NCBI GenBank assembly: GCA_002425685.1
Contig: DIMS01000011.1
Coordinates: 1-13,503 of the forward strand
DNA: 13,503 nucleotides
Direction of reading: 5' to 3'
Origin: Synergistaceae bacterium UBA5560
GTDB taxonomy: Bacteria; Synergistota; Synergistia; Synergistales; Aminiphilaceae
Shown here piece by piece: positions 1 to 7,859 of the stretch. A model generated the notes under the pieces. The model was given only the letters and a program-made list of their open reading frames with translations. It was not told the origin of the DNA and ran no database searches. Position numbers and translations under genes: made by a program. Numbering within the stretch: the first letter of the stretch is position 1; each line of letters starts with the position of its first letter.

Positions 1-1069
1 CGAGACCGCGCATCCCATCACGGACGCCCGGGCCATCGCCGCCGCGGAAGAAGCACTTTCTCTCCTGAAAAACCTTCCGCTCCACTGCACCGTCATCGTC
101 CTCCTCTCCGGGGGCGGTTCGGCTCTCTTCGAACTTCCCCGGCCGCCATTGACGCTCGAAGACCTGGACGCGGCGAACCGCCTTCTCGTCACCTGCGGTG
201 CCTCCATCACGGAGATCAACTGCGTGCGAAAACATCTCTCCGCCGTAAAGGGAGGAGGTCTCCTGCGGCATATCTTTCCCAGGAACTGCCTCACCCTCCT
301 CGTCTCGGACGTGGTGGGAGACCCCGTGGACGCCATCGCGTCGGGCCCCACCTCGGCGGACCCCACCACCTTCGGCGATGCCCTGGATGTGTTGCGCCAT
401 TACGCTCTGGAGACGGTTTTCCCTCCAAGGGCGCTCTCCCTGCTTCGGGAGGGACACCGCGCCGCCGGAAAAGACACCTGCACCCCGGAGTTTCCCCGGG
501 CATCCCTTGAGGAGACCGTAAAGAACACCGCCTCTTTCGCCGTCACCACCGAGGTGGTGCTGGGCAATCGGGCATTGCTGGAAAATCTGGGTCGCCGCCT
601 TGCACAGGCCGGACTGCACACGCTGCATCTCTCCACCTTCGTCTCCGGCGAAGCCCGGGAGGTGGGACGCTTTCTCGCCGACGTGGCCCGTGAAATCCGC
701 GCCTCTGGAAACCCCGTACCTCCTCCCGCAGCGGTCCTCACCGGAGGTGAAACGGTGGTGACACTCCGGGGCAAGGGCAAGGGAGGCCCGAACCAGGAGA
801 CGGCGCTGGCCTTCGCTCTCGCCGCCCGGGACCTCCCCGGAGTCACCCTGCTCTCCCTCGACTCGGACGGCACGGACGGCCCCACCGACGCTGCCGGGGG
901 GCTCACCGACGGGGGGAGTTTCGCCCGCATGCACGCCGCCGGGATCGACCCGTGGAAGGCCCTTGCAGACAACGACGCCTATGCCGTCCTCGACGCGGCG
1001 GGAGATCTCCTCCGCCTCGGCCCCACGGGGACGAACCTGAACGACTGCCGGGTACTCCTGGTGGAATGA
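1..1069 (+). CDS. Glycerate 2-kinase (MOFRL/GckA family), 5' end outside the window
   Basis: ATP-dependent kinase that makes 2-phosphoglycerate from D-glycerate, feeding glycerate from serine, tartrate or glyoxylate routes into glycolysis; cytoplasmic. The frame is open from base 2, so the gene starts upstream. About 355 residues are visible against roughly 420-450 for the family. Family hallmarks appear in order: a HPITDA segment at the left edge, the LSGGGSALFE loop, INCVRKHLSAVKGGGL, then the C-terminal MOFRL domain with LTGGETVVTLRGKGKGGPNQ, DSDGTDGPTDAAGG and GPTGTNLNDCRVLL. All glycine-rich and catalytic-type motifs look intact. The ATG at 149 is internal and is not the start, because the SGGGSALF motif lies upstream of it. 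The next gene begins 182 bp downstream with its own promoter candidate. Assignment to the 2-kinase class is strong; the exact substrate is inferred from family. Confidence 0.95.
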   Translation, partial: ETAHPITDARAIAAAEEALSLLKNLPLHCTVIVLLSGGGSALFELPRPPLTLEDLDAANRLLVTCGASITEINCVRKHLSAVKGGGLLRHIFPRNCLTLLVSDVVGDPVDAIASGPTSADPTTFGDALDVLRHYALETVFPPRALSLLREGHRAAGKDTCTPEFPRASLEETVKNTASFAVTTEVVLGNRALLENLGRRLAQAGLHTLHLSTFVSGEAREVGRFLADVAREIRASGNPVPPPAAVLTGGETVVTLRGKGKGGPNQETALAFALAARDLPGVTLLSLDSDGTDGPTDAAGGLTDGGSFARMHAAGIDPWKALADNDAYAVLDAAGDLLRLGPTGTNLNDCRVLLVE

Positions 1070-1091
1070 CATCCGAAAAATTTCCGCTTTG

Positions 1092-1100
1092 TGGTATAAC
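1092..1100 (+). promoter_or_regulatory. Extended -10 promoter candidate for the M20D gene
   Basis: TGGTATAAC matches an extended -10 (TGn plus TATAAC, 5 of 6). No good -35 lies 17 bp upstream, as expected for extended -10 promoters. A start near 1107 would give a leader of about 145 nt. Confidence 0.45.
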
Positions 1101-1109
1101 CGAAAAATA

Positions 1110-1143
1110 TCTCCGGAATGGAGAAATACCCTTCTTCCGGAGA
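1110..1143 (+). other. Inverted repeat in the leader of the M20D gene
   Basis: Arms TCTCCGGAA (1110-1118) and TTCCGGAGA (1135-1143) pair perfectly over 9 bp around a 16-nt loop. No T-tract follows, so it is not a standard terminator of the glycerate kinase gene. It would sit at the very 5' end of a transcript from the promoter at 1092-1100 and could stabilise the mRNA or bind a regulator. Confidence 0.4.
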
Positions 1144-1251
1144 GGAGAGAATGCGAGAATGCGCACAACCGACTCTGGCCGCGGAAGAACGTGTCGTGCC
1201 TTCGACCCGAGAAGGACCAGAGAACGTGTCCACAGAAAGGAGTTTTTCACA

Positions 1252-2445
1252 GTGCTTGAACGAATTCGTGCCCGGGCGCGGGAACTCGCCCCGGAAATCG
1301 CCTCCTGGAGACATCATTTCCACGCCCATCCCGAACTCTCCTTCGAGGAGACGGAGACCACCCGCAAGGTGGTGGAGTTGCTCCACTCCTTCGGCTACGA
1401 AGACCTCCGGATCGGCACGGCGGGGCTTCCCACCGGAGTCGTGGCCGACCTGAACCCGGACAGGCCCGGACGGTGCCATGCACTGAGGGCCGACATCGAC
1501 GCCTTGCCCATGACGGAGGAGGGAACATGCCCCTACCGCTCGACGAACCCCAAAGCCATGCATGCCTGCGGGCACGACGCACATGTGGCGATGCTCCTCG
1601 GCGCGGCCAGAATTCTCAAGGAAATGGAAGAGGACCTTCCCGGGCGGGTACGCCTGCTCTTCCAGCCTTCGGAGGAGTCACCCCACCGCAGCGGTGCCCG
1701 GGCCATGATCGCCGAACAGGCTCTGGCAGGAGTGGACACCATCTCGGGCCTGCACGTCTGGTCGCCTCTCGCAAGCGGTACGCTGGGCTATCGCACCGGC
1801 CCTCTCATGGCCTCGGCGGATCAATGGGAGTGCACCATCGAAGGGAAAGGAGGGCACGGAGCGCTTCCTCATCAGGCGGTGGACCCCGTCGTGACCGCCT
1901 CCCTGCTCGTGAACGCACTCCAGACCATCGTGAGCCGCGAGCTCAACCCCCTGGACACGGCGGTTCTCACCGTGGGCAAAATCGAGGCGGGCACCACCTT
2001 CAACATCATCCCCGACAGGGCGGAAATGATGGGGACCGTGCGCACCCTCGACCAGGGCGTGCGAAAGGATATACAGGTCCGCATGCGACGCATCGTGGAG
2101 GGGCTCTGCGAAACAATGCGCTGCAAGGCCGATTTCCGCTATAAGGAAGTCCTGCCTCCGACGGTAAACGACCCCGGTCTCGCAGCGAAAGCGGCGACCC
2201 TGGCAAAAACCCTCTTCGGAGAGGACAACGTCCTGGAGATTCCTCCCGTCATGGCCTCGGAGGACATGAGCCTGTTCCTGGAAAAAATCCCAGGAGTCTT
2301 TCTGTTCCTCGGCACGGGCAATACCGCAAAGGGACTTGCGCAGGCACATCACCATCCCCGTTTCGACGTGGACGACGACGTTCTTCCCTTGGGCGTCTCT
2401 CTCCATTGTCTTCTGGCCTGGGCATCCCTGGCGGGCGCGCTGTAA
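1252..2445 (+). CDS. M20D family metallo-amidohydrolase (N-acyl-amino-acid/hippurate hydrolase type)
   Basis: Zinc-type amidohydrolase of 397 residues, the usual length. It releases an amino acid from an N-acyl or aminoacyl-amide substrate in the cytoplasm. Motifs: HAHPELSFEE near the N-terminus, LRADIDALPM, MHACGHDAH (Cys106, His108), QPSEES (Glu141-Glu142), GLHVW (His168), the GGHGALPH dimerisation-domain segment, MASEDM and AHHHPRF (probable ligand His367). GTG at 1252 is chosen as start because AAAGGAG ends 9 nt upstream and the N-terminus then matches the family. An in-frame ATG at 1159 would add 31 basic residues unlike the family and has a weaker ribosome site. Substrate cannot be told from sequence; a second, divergent M20D gene lies at 6553-7794. 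It probably forms a single-gene unit. Confidence 0.92.
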   Translation: MLERIRARARELAPEIASWRHHFHAHPELSFEETETTRKVVELLHSFGYEDLRIGTAGLPTGVVADLNPDRPGRCHALRADIDALPMTEEGTCPYRSTNPKAMHACGHDAHVAMLLGAARILKEMEEDLPGRVRLLFQPSEESPHRSGARAMIAEQALAGVDTISGLHVWSPLASGTLGYRTGPLMASADQWECTIEGKGGHGALPHQAVDPVVTASLLVNALQTIVSRELNPLDTAVLTVGKIEAGTTFNIIPDRAEMMGTVRTLDQGVRKDIQVRMRRIVEGLCETMRCKADFRYKEVLPPTVNDPGLAAKAATLAKTLFGEDNVLEIPPVMASEDMSLFLEKIPGVFLFLGTGNTAKGLAQAHHHPRFDVDDDVLPLGVSLHCLLAWASLAGAL

Positions 2446-2519
2446 AGGCCGAAATGGTCGTACCTGCGGGCGCACGCGCCTCGGCGCTCCGCATTTCCAT
2501 CTTTCTGGAAGAAGAACGC

Positions 2520-2548
2520 TTGTGCGGTGAAAGCGGAATTTCTATAAT
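2520..2548 (+). promoter_or_regulatory. Sigma-70-type promoter for the HDOD/diguanylate cyclase operon
   Basis: TTGTGC (2520-2525) and a perfect TATAAT (2543-2548) are separated by 17 bp. The transcript would start near 2555, giving a leader of about 77 nt to the TTG start at 2632. The flanking gap 2446-2631 shows no convincing terminator for the upstream gene. Confidence 0.7.
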
Positions 2549-2631
2549 AATGTTGCTCGTCACCGTTCTTTGTCGCAAGAGCGCCTTCCTGTATTCCGAA
2601 CGGACAAGGCGCACGAGGGGAGGGACGAACC

Positions 2632-3894
2632 TTGGGCACCGTCCACGTGGATGATCTCAAATCGGGCATGACGCTCGCAAAACCCGTCGTCGCTCCGAAC
2701 GGACGCTTTCTTCTTCCCGAGGGGGCGGTCCTCAAGGACAAGAACATCCAGGTCTTCAAGATCTGGGGTGTCACCGAGGCGCATGTGGTGGGACACGACC
2801 AGGAGCGCATCGAAGAACAGAGCATCGCCCGCTTCAGTCCCGAGCATCTTCGCCTCGCCGAGGCGCATCTGGCCGTGCGTTTTCCCCAAAACGTCGCTGA
2901 ATCGCACTTTCTTGCGGAGACACATCGTCTCTGCCTTCTCCGTCTGGCGGAACACCTCGCGGAGGGACGCCCGCTTCCGGAGCAACCATCGCTTCCGGAG
3001 GCACCATCCCAGGAAACGCGGGGTACCTCCGGGAAACCACCTTCCCTTCAGGAGCTGGTGGAAGGCGAGGTTCAGCTCGCGTCCTTTCCGGACGTGTATT
3101 TCCGTATCCAGGAGGTTCTGGAGGACGCCCGGAGTTCCGCAAGCCACATCGCCGACGTGGTGAGCGAGGACACGAGCCTCACAGCGAAGCTTCTCAAGCT
3201 GGTGAACAGTTCCTTCTACGGCTTTCCCTCCCGCATCGAGTCCATCTCCCGGGCGGTGGCCCTCATCGGCACCAACGAACTTTCCACCCTCGCCCTGGGA
3301 ATTTCCGTGGTGCACTGCTTTCGAAACATTCCGCCCTCGGTGTTCGACATGAAATCCTTCTGGCAACATTCCGTGGCGTGCGGCGTCTTCTCCCGCATTC
3401 TGGCCCGGGAAAAATCGGGGCTCTCGGAGGAACGTCTCTTCGTGGCGGGGCTCCTGCACGATGTGGGGCGCCTCGTCCTCGCCCGGAGCAGGCCACGCCA
3501 GCTCGCCCAGGCCATGGCGCTGAGCCGGAAGAGACGCATTCCGCTCTTCGAGGCGGAGCGGGAAGTTCTCGACTTCGACCATACCCAGGTGGGAGGACTG
3601 CTGCTCAGGACCTGGAAAATTCCGGGCGCCCTGGAAACGCTGGTGCGGTTTCACCACGCACCTCTTTCGGCGCATCCCGCCGCGGAGGCGGCGGTGGTGA
3701 ACGTCGCCGATGCGCTGGCCATCTCCCTCGCCATCGGCCGCAGCGGTTCCTTTTACGTTCCCTTCACGGACGACGAGGTCTGGGGCACGCTCCATCTTTC
3801 TCCGAGCGTACTCTCTCCCACCGTCGCCCAGGCGGAACGTCAGATCAAGGAGATCACCGATCTCTTCCTCTCCTCCGAGGCCGTGGAAGAATGA
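2632..3894 (+). CDS. HDOD domain signalling protein
   Basis: A 420-residue cytoplasmic signalling protein. Residues 1-60 form a small N-terminal domain (DDLKSGMTLAKPV, then a LLPEGAVL stretch) of the kind often found before HD-type output domains. A variable linker at about 60-145 contains an 18-bp tandem duplication. An HDOD domain spans about 145-345, with IADVVSEDTSLTAKLLKLVN, GLLHDVGRLVL (His276-Asp277), DHTQVGG and the FHHAP and NVADALA segments. HDOD domains are HD-fold relatives usually regarded as non-catalytic regulators of two-component, motility or c-di-GMP pathways. The TTG start is supported by GGGGAGG ending 8 nt upstream. Its TGA overlaps the ATG of the next gene (ATGA), so the two are probably translationally coupled and act together. 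Partner and signal are unknown. Confidence 0.9.
   Translation: MGTVHVDDLKSGMTLAKPVVAPNGRFLLPEGAVLKDKNIQVFKIWGVTEAHVVGHDQERIEEQSIARFSPEHLRLAEAHLAVRFPQNVAESHFLAETHRLCLLRLAEHLAEGRPLPEQPSLPEAPSQETRGTSGKPPSLQELVEGEVQLASFPDVYFRIQEVLEDARSSASHIADVVSEDTSLTAKLLKLVNSSFYGFPSRIESISRAVALIGTNELSTLALGISVVHCFRNIPPSVFDMKSFWQHSVACGVFSRILAREKSGLSEERLFVAGLLHDVGRLVLARSRPRQLAQAMALSRKRRIPLFEAEREVLDFDHTQVGGLLLRTWKIPGALETLVRFHHAPLSAHPAAEAAVVNVADALAISLAIGRSGSFYVPFTDDEVWGTLHLSPSVLSPTVAQAERQIKEITDLFLSSEAVEE
2972..3007 (+). repeat. 18-bp tandem duplication inside the HDOD gene
   Basis: Two adjacent 18-bp units (2972-2989 and 2990-3007) match at 16 of 18 positions. They encode LPEQPS and LPEAPS in the proline-rich linker between the N-terminal and HDOD domains. 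The repeat keeps frame and probably only lengthens the linker. Confidence 0.75.
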
Positions 3895-6437
3895 CCCGCA
3901 AGACGGGCGAACGGCGCGAATCCGCACTTCACGAGGAGATTCCGGAGCAACACCTGTCCGACTCCTCCACTCCTCCGAAAGGACGGGGAAAGAAAACGGT
4001 GCCTCCCCTTTCTCCGGAGGAACGCCTTGCCATCTACGCGGAGGAGAGACGCGCCGCCCTTGAAGCCTTGGGCGTCGCCGCGTCCCTCGCCCGCTTCGAC
4101 ACCGGCACGAGCCGGCTGGAGGATCTCCGGGCCATTCTCAAGGAAACCGAAAACCGGGCGAACATGCTCGTTCGTTTCAAGGCACTGACGTTCTACCTGG
4201 TGGACGAATCGGATTCCAGTTTCTACCAGGCCTACTGCAGTGATCTCCTGTGGGAGCGCTTCTTCGAGGAGGAGCTGCAGCCCCTCATCGACGACCGCAC
4301 CTTCGCCTGGGCCATCTCCCGGGAGCGGTGCGTCATCGTCTCTTCGAAAAAACGCACGGAGCGCATGCTCCTCCATGTCCTCGCAACCCCCTCCCGCACG
4401 CGGGGAATGTTTGTGGCCGTCCTCGATCAGGACAAGAAAACCATCCGGGACCATTCCCTCTCCCTCCTGTCGGTGGTGATGTTCACCGCCGCCGCCGCGC
4501 TGGAGAGCTTCTTCCTCTACAAGAACGTGCGGGAGCTGAACGCCAAGCTGGTCTCCCACATCCAGCACCTGGAGACCACCGAGAAGGAACTCGCCCGCTA
4601 CCGCAACCGCCTTGAGGAAGAGGTGGGGGAACGCACAGTGGAACTGCAGAAGACGAACCGGCGCCTTCGGGAGGAGATCCGGCAGCATCAGGAGGCGGAA
4701 CGATCCCTCGCGGAAAGCCGCGAGCGCTTTCGGGCTCTCGTGGAGAATTCCTCCGACGTGGTGTGGGAGATGGATGGAGAAGGGCGTTTCACCTACGTGA
4801 GCCCGAAGATCGAGGAACTTCTGGGAATTCCTCCCGAAAAAGTTCTCGGCATGCGCTTCTACGACACTTTCGACTGCGGTGAGGAGGAGCGGGAACGGTT
4901 CCGGATCGGCCTGGAGGAGATCAAGAAACGAGGGGCCCCCTTCATCCGTGTGGAATGCGCTTGGCGTGCCGCGGACGGTCGGCGCTTCTTCTTCGAGGCG
5001 AGCGGCCAGCCCTTTTTCGATGCGGTGGGAACGCTTGCGGGGTACCGGGGTGTCAGCCGGGACGTGACGGAGGCCAAGAGCACCCTGGAACAAATGGCCT
5101 TCCAGGCGACGCACGACCCGCTCACCTCACTTCCCAACCGTGCGCTCTTCGCGGACAGGCTCGACATGGCCCTCGCCCTTGCGCGGCGCAAGAACGAATC
5201 GGTGGCGGTGTTCTTCCTCGACCTCGACGGATTCAAGACCGTGAACGACTCCCTGGGGCACGATGTGGGAGACCGCCTTCTCGTCTCCGTGGCGAACCGT
5301 CTTCGGGAGCAGATCCGGGATATGGACACGGTGTCCCGCATGGGAGGCGACGAGTTCACCTTCATTTTTCCCGGAGTGCATGACCGGGCCGAAACGGCCC
5401 GCATCGCCGAGCGGATTCTCGCCGCGGTGGCGGAGGAAATCCGCCTGGAAAGCGAAGAGAGCGCCCCTCCGCTCGACATCTCCGTGACGGCAAGCATGGG
5501 CATCGCCGTCTTTCCCTGGGACGGCGAGGACGTGCAGACCCTGATGAAGCGCGCCGACGCGGCCCTGTACCGGGCCAAGGTGCTCGGACGCAACGCCTAC
5601 CGTTTCTGGAACGCTCAGGATACGGAAGTCTTCGGGGAGATCGTGGACGATGCGATGATGCGCAAACGCCTGGAAGAGCACCTTCAGGAGACGAGGGGCT
5701 TCCTCGACGCCGTGATCAACGCCGTGGGGCATCCCATCTTCATGAAGAACGAGGAGCGCCGCTACGTGCTCGCCAACGACACCTATTGCCGCTGGATCGG
5801 ACGCCCGCGGGAGGAGATTCTGGGCAAGCTCCCCGAGGACATCTTCTCCGCCGAGGACGCGGCGGCCTTTTCCAGGACGGACCTGCGAATTCTCGAAACG
5901 GGGGAGTCCATCACCGCGGAAGAGAAGATCGCCGTAAAAACCGGAGCGGACGGAAAACCCCGGACAGTGCTCATCTCAAAATCCCCCTACACCGACGCAA
6001 AGGGGCGGCGCTACGTGGTGGGCAGCATTCTGGACATCACGGGCAGAAAGGCCGCGGAATACCTTCTCTCCCTCGGCGAGCACAATTTCCGCGCCCTCTT
6101 CGACCAGGCGGCGAATCCCATGGTGATCCTCGATCCCGAGGGGTACTTTCTCGCGGTGAACAGCGCAACCCTCCGAAACCTGGGCTACGCACGGGAAGAA
6201 TTCCTTCGCCTCACCCCAAGGGATCTTGTTCCCGAGGGCCATCACTGCCTTTCCCCGGAGAACCTCGCCGTGGTCTGTACCAAGGGGAGCCTCACCTACG
6301 AAACGGTGCAGCGGAGACGGGACGGCACGCTCGTCCCCGTGGAGACGCACGCCGCCCGCATCGTCTTCGACGGCAGGCCCGCCGTGCTCGCCCTCAACCG
6401 CTTCCTGAAGGAAGACGGTGACAGGAACGAAACATGA
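3891..6437 (+). CDS. GAF-PAS-GGDEF-PAS-PAS diguanylate cyclase
   Basis: An 848-residue enzyme predicted to make cyclic di-GMP from two GTP. Order: a charged N-terminus, a GAF-like domain (about 85-210), a coiled coil (about 211-280), PAS1 (about 273-398, ending GYRGVSRDVTEAK), GGDEF (about 400-572), PAS2 (about 600-722) and PAS3 (about 725-842). The GGDEF domain has DPLTSLPNR (Asp409-Thr412), an intact GGDEF at 485-489 and RDMD at 476-479. RDMD fits the RxxD inhibitory site, so product feedback is likely. There is no EAL or HD-GYP domain. No signal peptide or clear membrane segment is seen, so it is probably cytosolic. The ATG at 3891 overlaps the HDOD stop; the frame is open back to 3378, but that stretch lies within the HDOD gene. 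A catalytic domain followed by two PAS domains is uncommon. Confidence 0.93.
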   Translation: MTRKTGERRESALHEEIPEQHLSDSSTPPKGRGKKTVPPLSPEERLAIYAEERRAALEALGVAASLARFDTGTSRLEDLRAILKETENRANMLVRFKALTFYLVDESDSSFYQAYCSDLLWERFFEEELQPLIDDRTFAWAISRERCVIVSSKKRTERMLLHVLATPSRTRGMFVAVLDQDKKTIRDHSLSLLSVVMFTAAAALESFFLYKNVRELNAKLVSHIQHLETTEKELARYRNRLEEEVGERTVELQKTNRRLREEIRQHQEAERSLAESRERFRALVENSSDVVWEMDGEGRFTYVSPKIEELLGIPPEKVLGMRFYDTFDCGEEERERFRIGLEEIKKRGAPFIRVECAWRAADGRRFFFEASGQPFFDAVGTLAGYRGVSRDVTEAKSTLEQMAFQATHDPLTSLPNRALFADRLDMALALARRKNESVAVFFLDLDGFKTVNDSLGHDVGDRLLVSVANRLREQIRDMDTVSRMGGDEFTFIFPGVHDRAETARIAERILAAVAEEIRLESEESAPPLDISVTASMGIAVFPWDGEDVQTLMKRADAALYRAKVLGRNAYRFWNAQDTEVFGEIVDDAMMRKRLEEHLQETRGFLDAVINAVGHPIFMKNEERRYVLANDTYCRWIGRPREEILGKLPEDIFSAEDAAAFSRTDLRILETGESITAEEKIAVKTGADGKPRTVLISKSPYTDAKGRRYVVGSILDITGRKAAEYLLSLGEHNFRALFDQAANPMVILDPEGYFLAVNSATLRNLGYAREEFLRLTPRDLVPEGHHCLSPENLAVVCTKGSLTYETVQRRRDGTLVPVETHAARIVFDGRPAVLALNRFLKEDGDRNET

Positions 6438-6476
6438 ACATCGGGGACACCTCGCGTCGCGAAGCATCCCCGATGT
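6438..6476. terminator. Perfect inverted repeat right after the diguanylate cyclase stop
   Basis: ACATCGGGGA (6438-6447) pairs over 10 bp with TCCCCGATGT (6467-6476). The 19-nt loop itself contains a TCGCG/CGCGA inverted repeat. It starts one base after the TGA. No T-tract follows, so it may be a weak or factor-assisted terminator, or a 3'-end stabiliser. Confidence 0.45.
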
Positions 6477-6502
6477 CGCCCGAATCCCGTAAACCTTCCT
6501 TT

Positions 6503-6538
6503 CCGCATCGGCGCGGCAGTTTCTCTTGCCCGATGCGG
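6503..6538. terminator. Second inverted repeat at the convergent junction
   Basis: CCGCATCGG (6503-6511) pairs perfectly with CCGATGCGG (6530-6538), loop 18 nt. It lies 14 nt beyond the minus-strand stop at 6553 and probably ends the minus-strand operon. On that strand it is followed by a purine-rich stretch and only a short TTT, so it is not a canonical intrinsic terminator. Confidence 0.45.
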
Positions 6539-6552
6539 CGATCCCCCTTCGC

Positions 6553-7794
6553 TCAGACGCCTTTGCCGCAGAGCACCGCCAGAGCGTTTGCCACCGTGAC
6601 GGCCACCCCCACGGGGAGGCAGGCCGGATCGATGTCGAAGTGCGGATTGTGCCCCTCCACGACGAGACCCTTCTCCCGGTTCGCCGAACCGAGACGGAAA
6701 AAGGCCCCCGGAACGGCCTGGGCGAAATAGGCGAAATCCTCCACGCCGAGACTCGCCGTCTCCAGCACCTCCACGTTCTCCGGTCCCAGCAGGCGCGTTC
6801 CCGACGCCGCCACCAGGTCCACGAGAGCCCGGTCGTTCAGAAGCGGCACGTACCCCTCCTGGCGGCGCACCTCCGCGCTTCCGCCGAGCCCTTCCGCCAC
6901 CGTTTTCACCACCTCCGCCACCCGGGCGTTCACCTTTTCCCGCGTCTCCGGCAGGAGGGTCCTCACCGTGGCCTCCATCTCAACCCGGTCGGCGATGACG
7001 TTCCGGGCCGTGCCGCCCCGGATCACCCCCACGGTGACCACCGCGCTGTCCCGGGGATCCACGTTCCGGCTCACCACCGACTGAAGCGCCGTCAGCACGT
7101 ACCCCGCGACGGCCACGGCATCGACGCCTCCGTGCGGATAGGCCCCGTGGGAGGAGCATCCCCGGAGCACGATGTCCAGCGCGTCCGAGGCGGCGCACAT
7201 CTGGCCGTACTTGACGCCGATGCGTCCCGCCTCCAGCTCGGGGCAGACGTGGAGTCCAAAGACCGCATCCACTTTGGGATTTTCCAGCACCCCTTCCCGG
7301 ATCATGGGCTCCGCGCCGCCGTCGGACTCCTCCGCGGGTTGGAAGAGAAACTTCACCGTCCCGGAAAAACGGCTCCGCAGCTCCGCGAGCAGACGGGCCG
7401 CGCCGAGGAGGATCGCCGTGTGGGCATCGTGCCCGCAGGCGTGCATCACCCCCGGCGTCCGTGACGCATAGGGCACCTCGTTGTCTTCCTGAATCGGCAG
7501 CGCATCCATATCCGCCCGGAGCGCCACCACCCGCGGAGCACCGCCCGAAGAAGGCGCGGTGCCCTCCAGCAGACCGAGCACACCCGTCCGGGCAACGGTG
7601 CGGCAGGAAATTCCCAGTTTCTCTAGCTCTTCCCGCACCCGGCGGCTCGTCCGGGTCTCCGCGAACCCCAGCTCCGGATGGGCATGGAACTCCTCGCGGA
7701 GTTCCCGCACCCATTCCGCCAGTTCCCGGGCCCTCCCGAGCAGGTCGGGAGCCGTATCCTCCACGACAGCTCTCTCCATTTTTCCGTCCGTCAT
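6553..7794 (-). CDS. M20D family metallo-amidohydrolase, second copy
   Basis: Cytoplasmic amidohydrolase of about 413 residues, same family as the enzyme at 1252-2445 but clearly divergent. Motifs: FHAHPELGFAE, LRADMDALPI, MHACGHDAH (Cys120, His122 with this start), QPAEESDGGAEPMI, GLHVCPELEAGRIG, SSHGAYPHGGVD, GVEDFAYF and GHNPHFDID. All expected metal positions are present. Start choice is uncertain. The ATG at 7794 has a perfect AGGAGG 11 nt upstream. ATG 7803 is only 2 nt from it, and ATG 7818 has GGGAGG directly abutting it. It lies 65 bp downstream of the dipeptide epimerase gene on the same strand with no terminator between, so they are probably co-transcribed. That context favours a role in cleaving small peptides or N-acyl amino acids from peptide salvage. 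Substrate is not known. Confidence 0.92.
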   Translation of the reverse strand: MTDGKMERAVVEDTAPDLLGRARELAEWVRELREEFHAHPELGFAETRTSRRVREELEKLGISCRTVARTGVLGLLEGTAPSSGGAPRVVALRADMDALPIQEDNEVPYASRTPGVMHACGHDAHTAILLGAARLLAELRSRFSGTVKFLFQPAEESDGGAEPMIREGVLENPKVDAVFGLHVCPELEAGRIGVKYGQMCAASDALDIVLRGCSSHGAYPHGGVDAVAVAGYVLTALQSVVSRNVDPRDSAVVTVGVIRGGTARNVIADRVEMEATVRTLLPETREKVNARVAEVVKTVAEGLGGSAEVRRQEGYVPLLNDRALVDLVAASGTRLLGPENVEVLETASLGVEDFAYFAQAVPGAFFRLGSANREKGLVVEGHNPHFDIDPACLPVGVAVTVANALAVLCGKGV

Positions 7795-7859
7795 CTCCGA
7801 CATCGCCTCCTCAAACATCCTCCCAGAAGAACGCCGCAGCGCGCCTCTGCATCAATGCG

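Noticed and set aside
952..1251. N-terminal extension of the first M20D enzyme to 952 or 1159
   Set aside because: It overlaps the glycerate kinase gene or the leader, adds basic low-complexity residues, and bypasses the strong ribosome site before GTG 1252.
3378..3890. N-terminal extension of the diguanylate cyclase to 3378
   Set aside because: It lies wholly within the HDOD coding region in another frame and is low-complexity Arg/Gly/Pro sequence. The ATG at 3891 fits coupling by overlap.
2560..3927. 455-residue open frame on the minus strand opposite the HDOD gene
   Set aside because: Antisense shadow of a GC-rich gene. The translation has no domain sense, whereas the plus-strand product has a clear HDOD domain.
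3840..5114. 424-residue minus-strand open frame opposite the diguanylate cyclase
   Set aside because: Same reason: antisense to well-supported GAF and PAS coding sequence, with no recognisable motif.
5340..5357. Possibility that the GGDEF domain is degenerate
   Set aside because: The motif is intact at residues 485-489, and the DPLTSLPNR and RxxD segments are also present.
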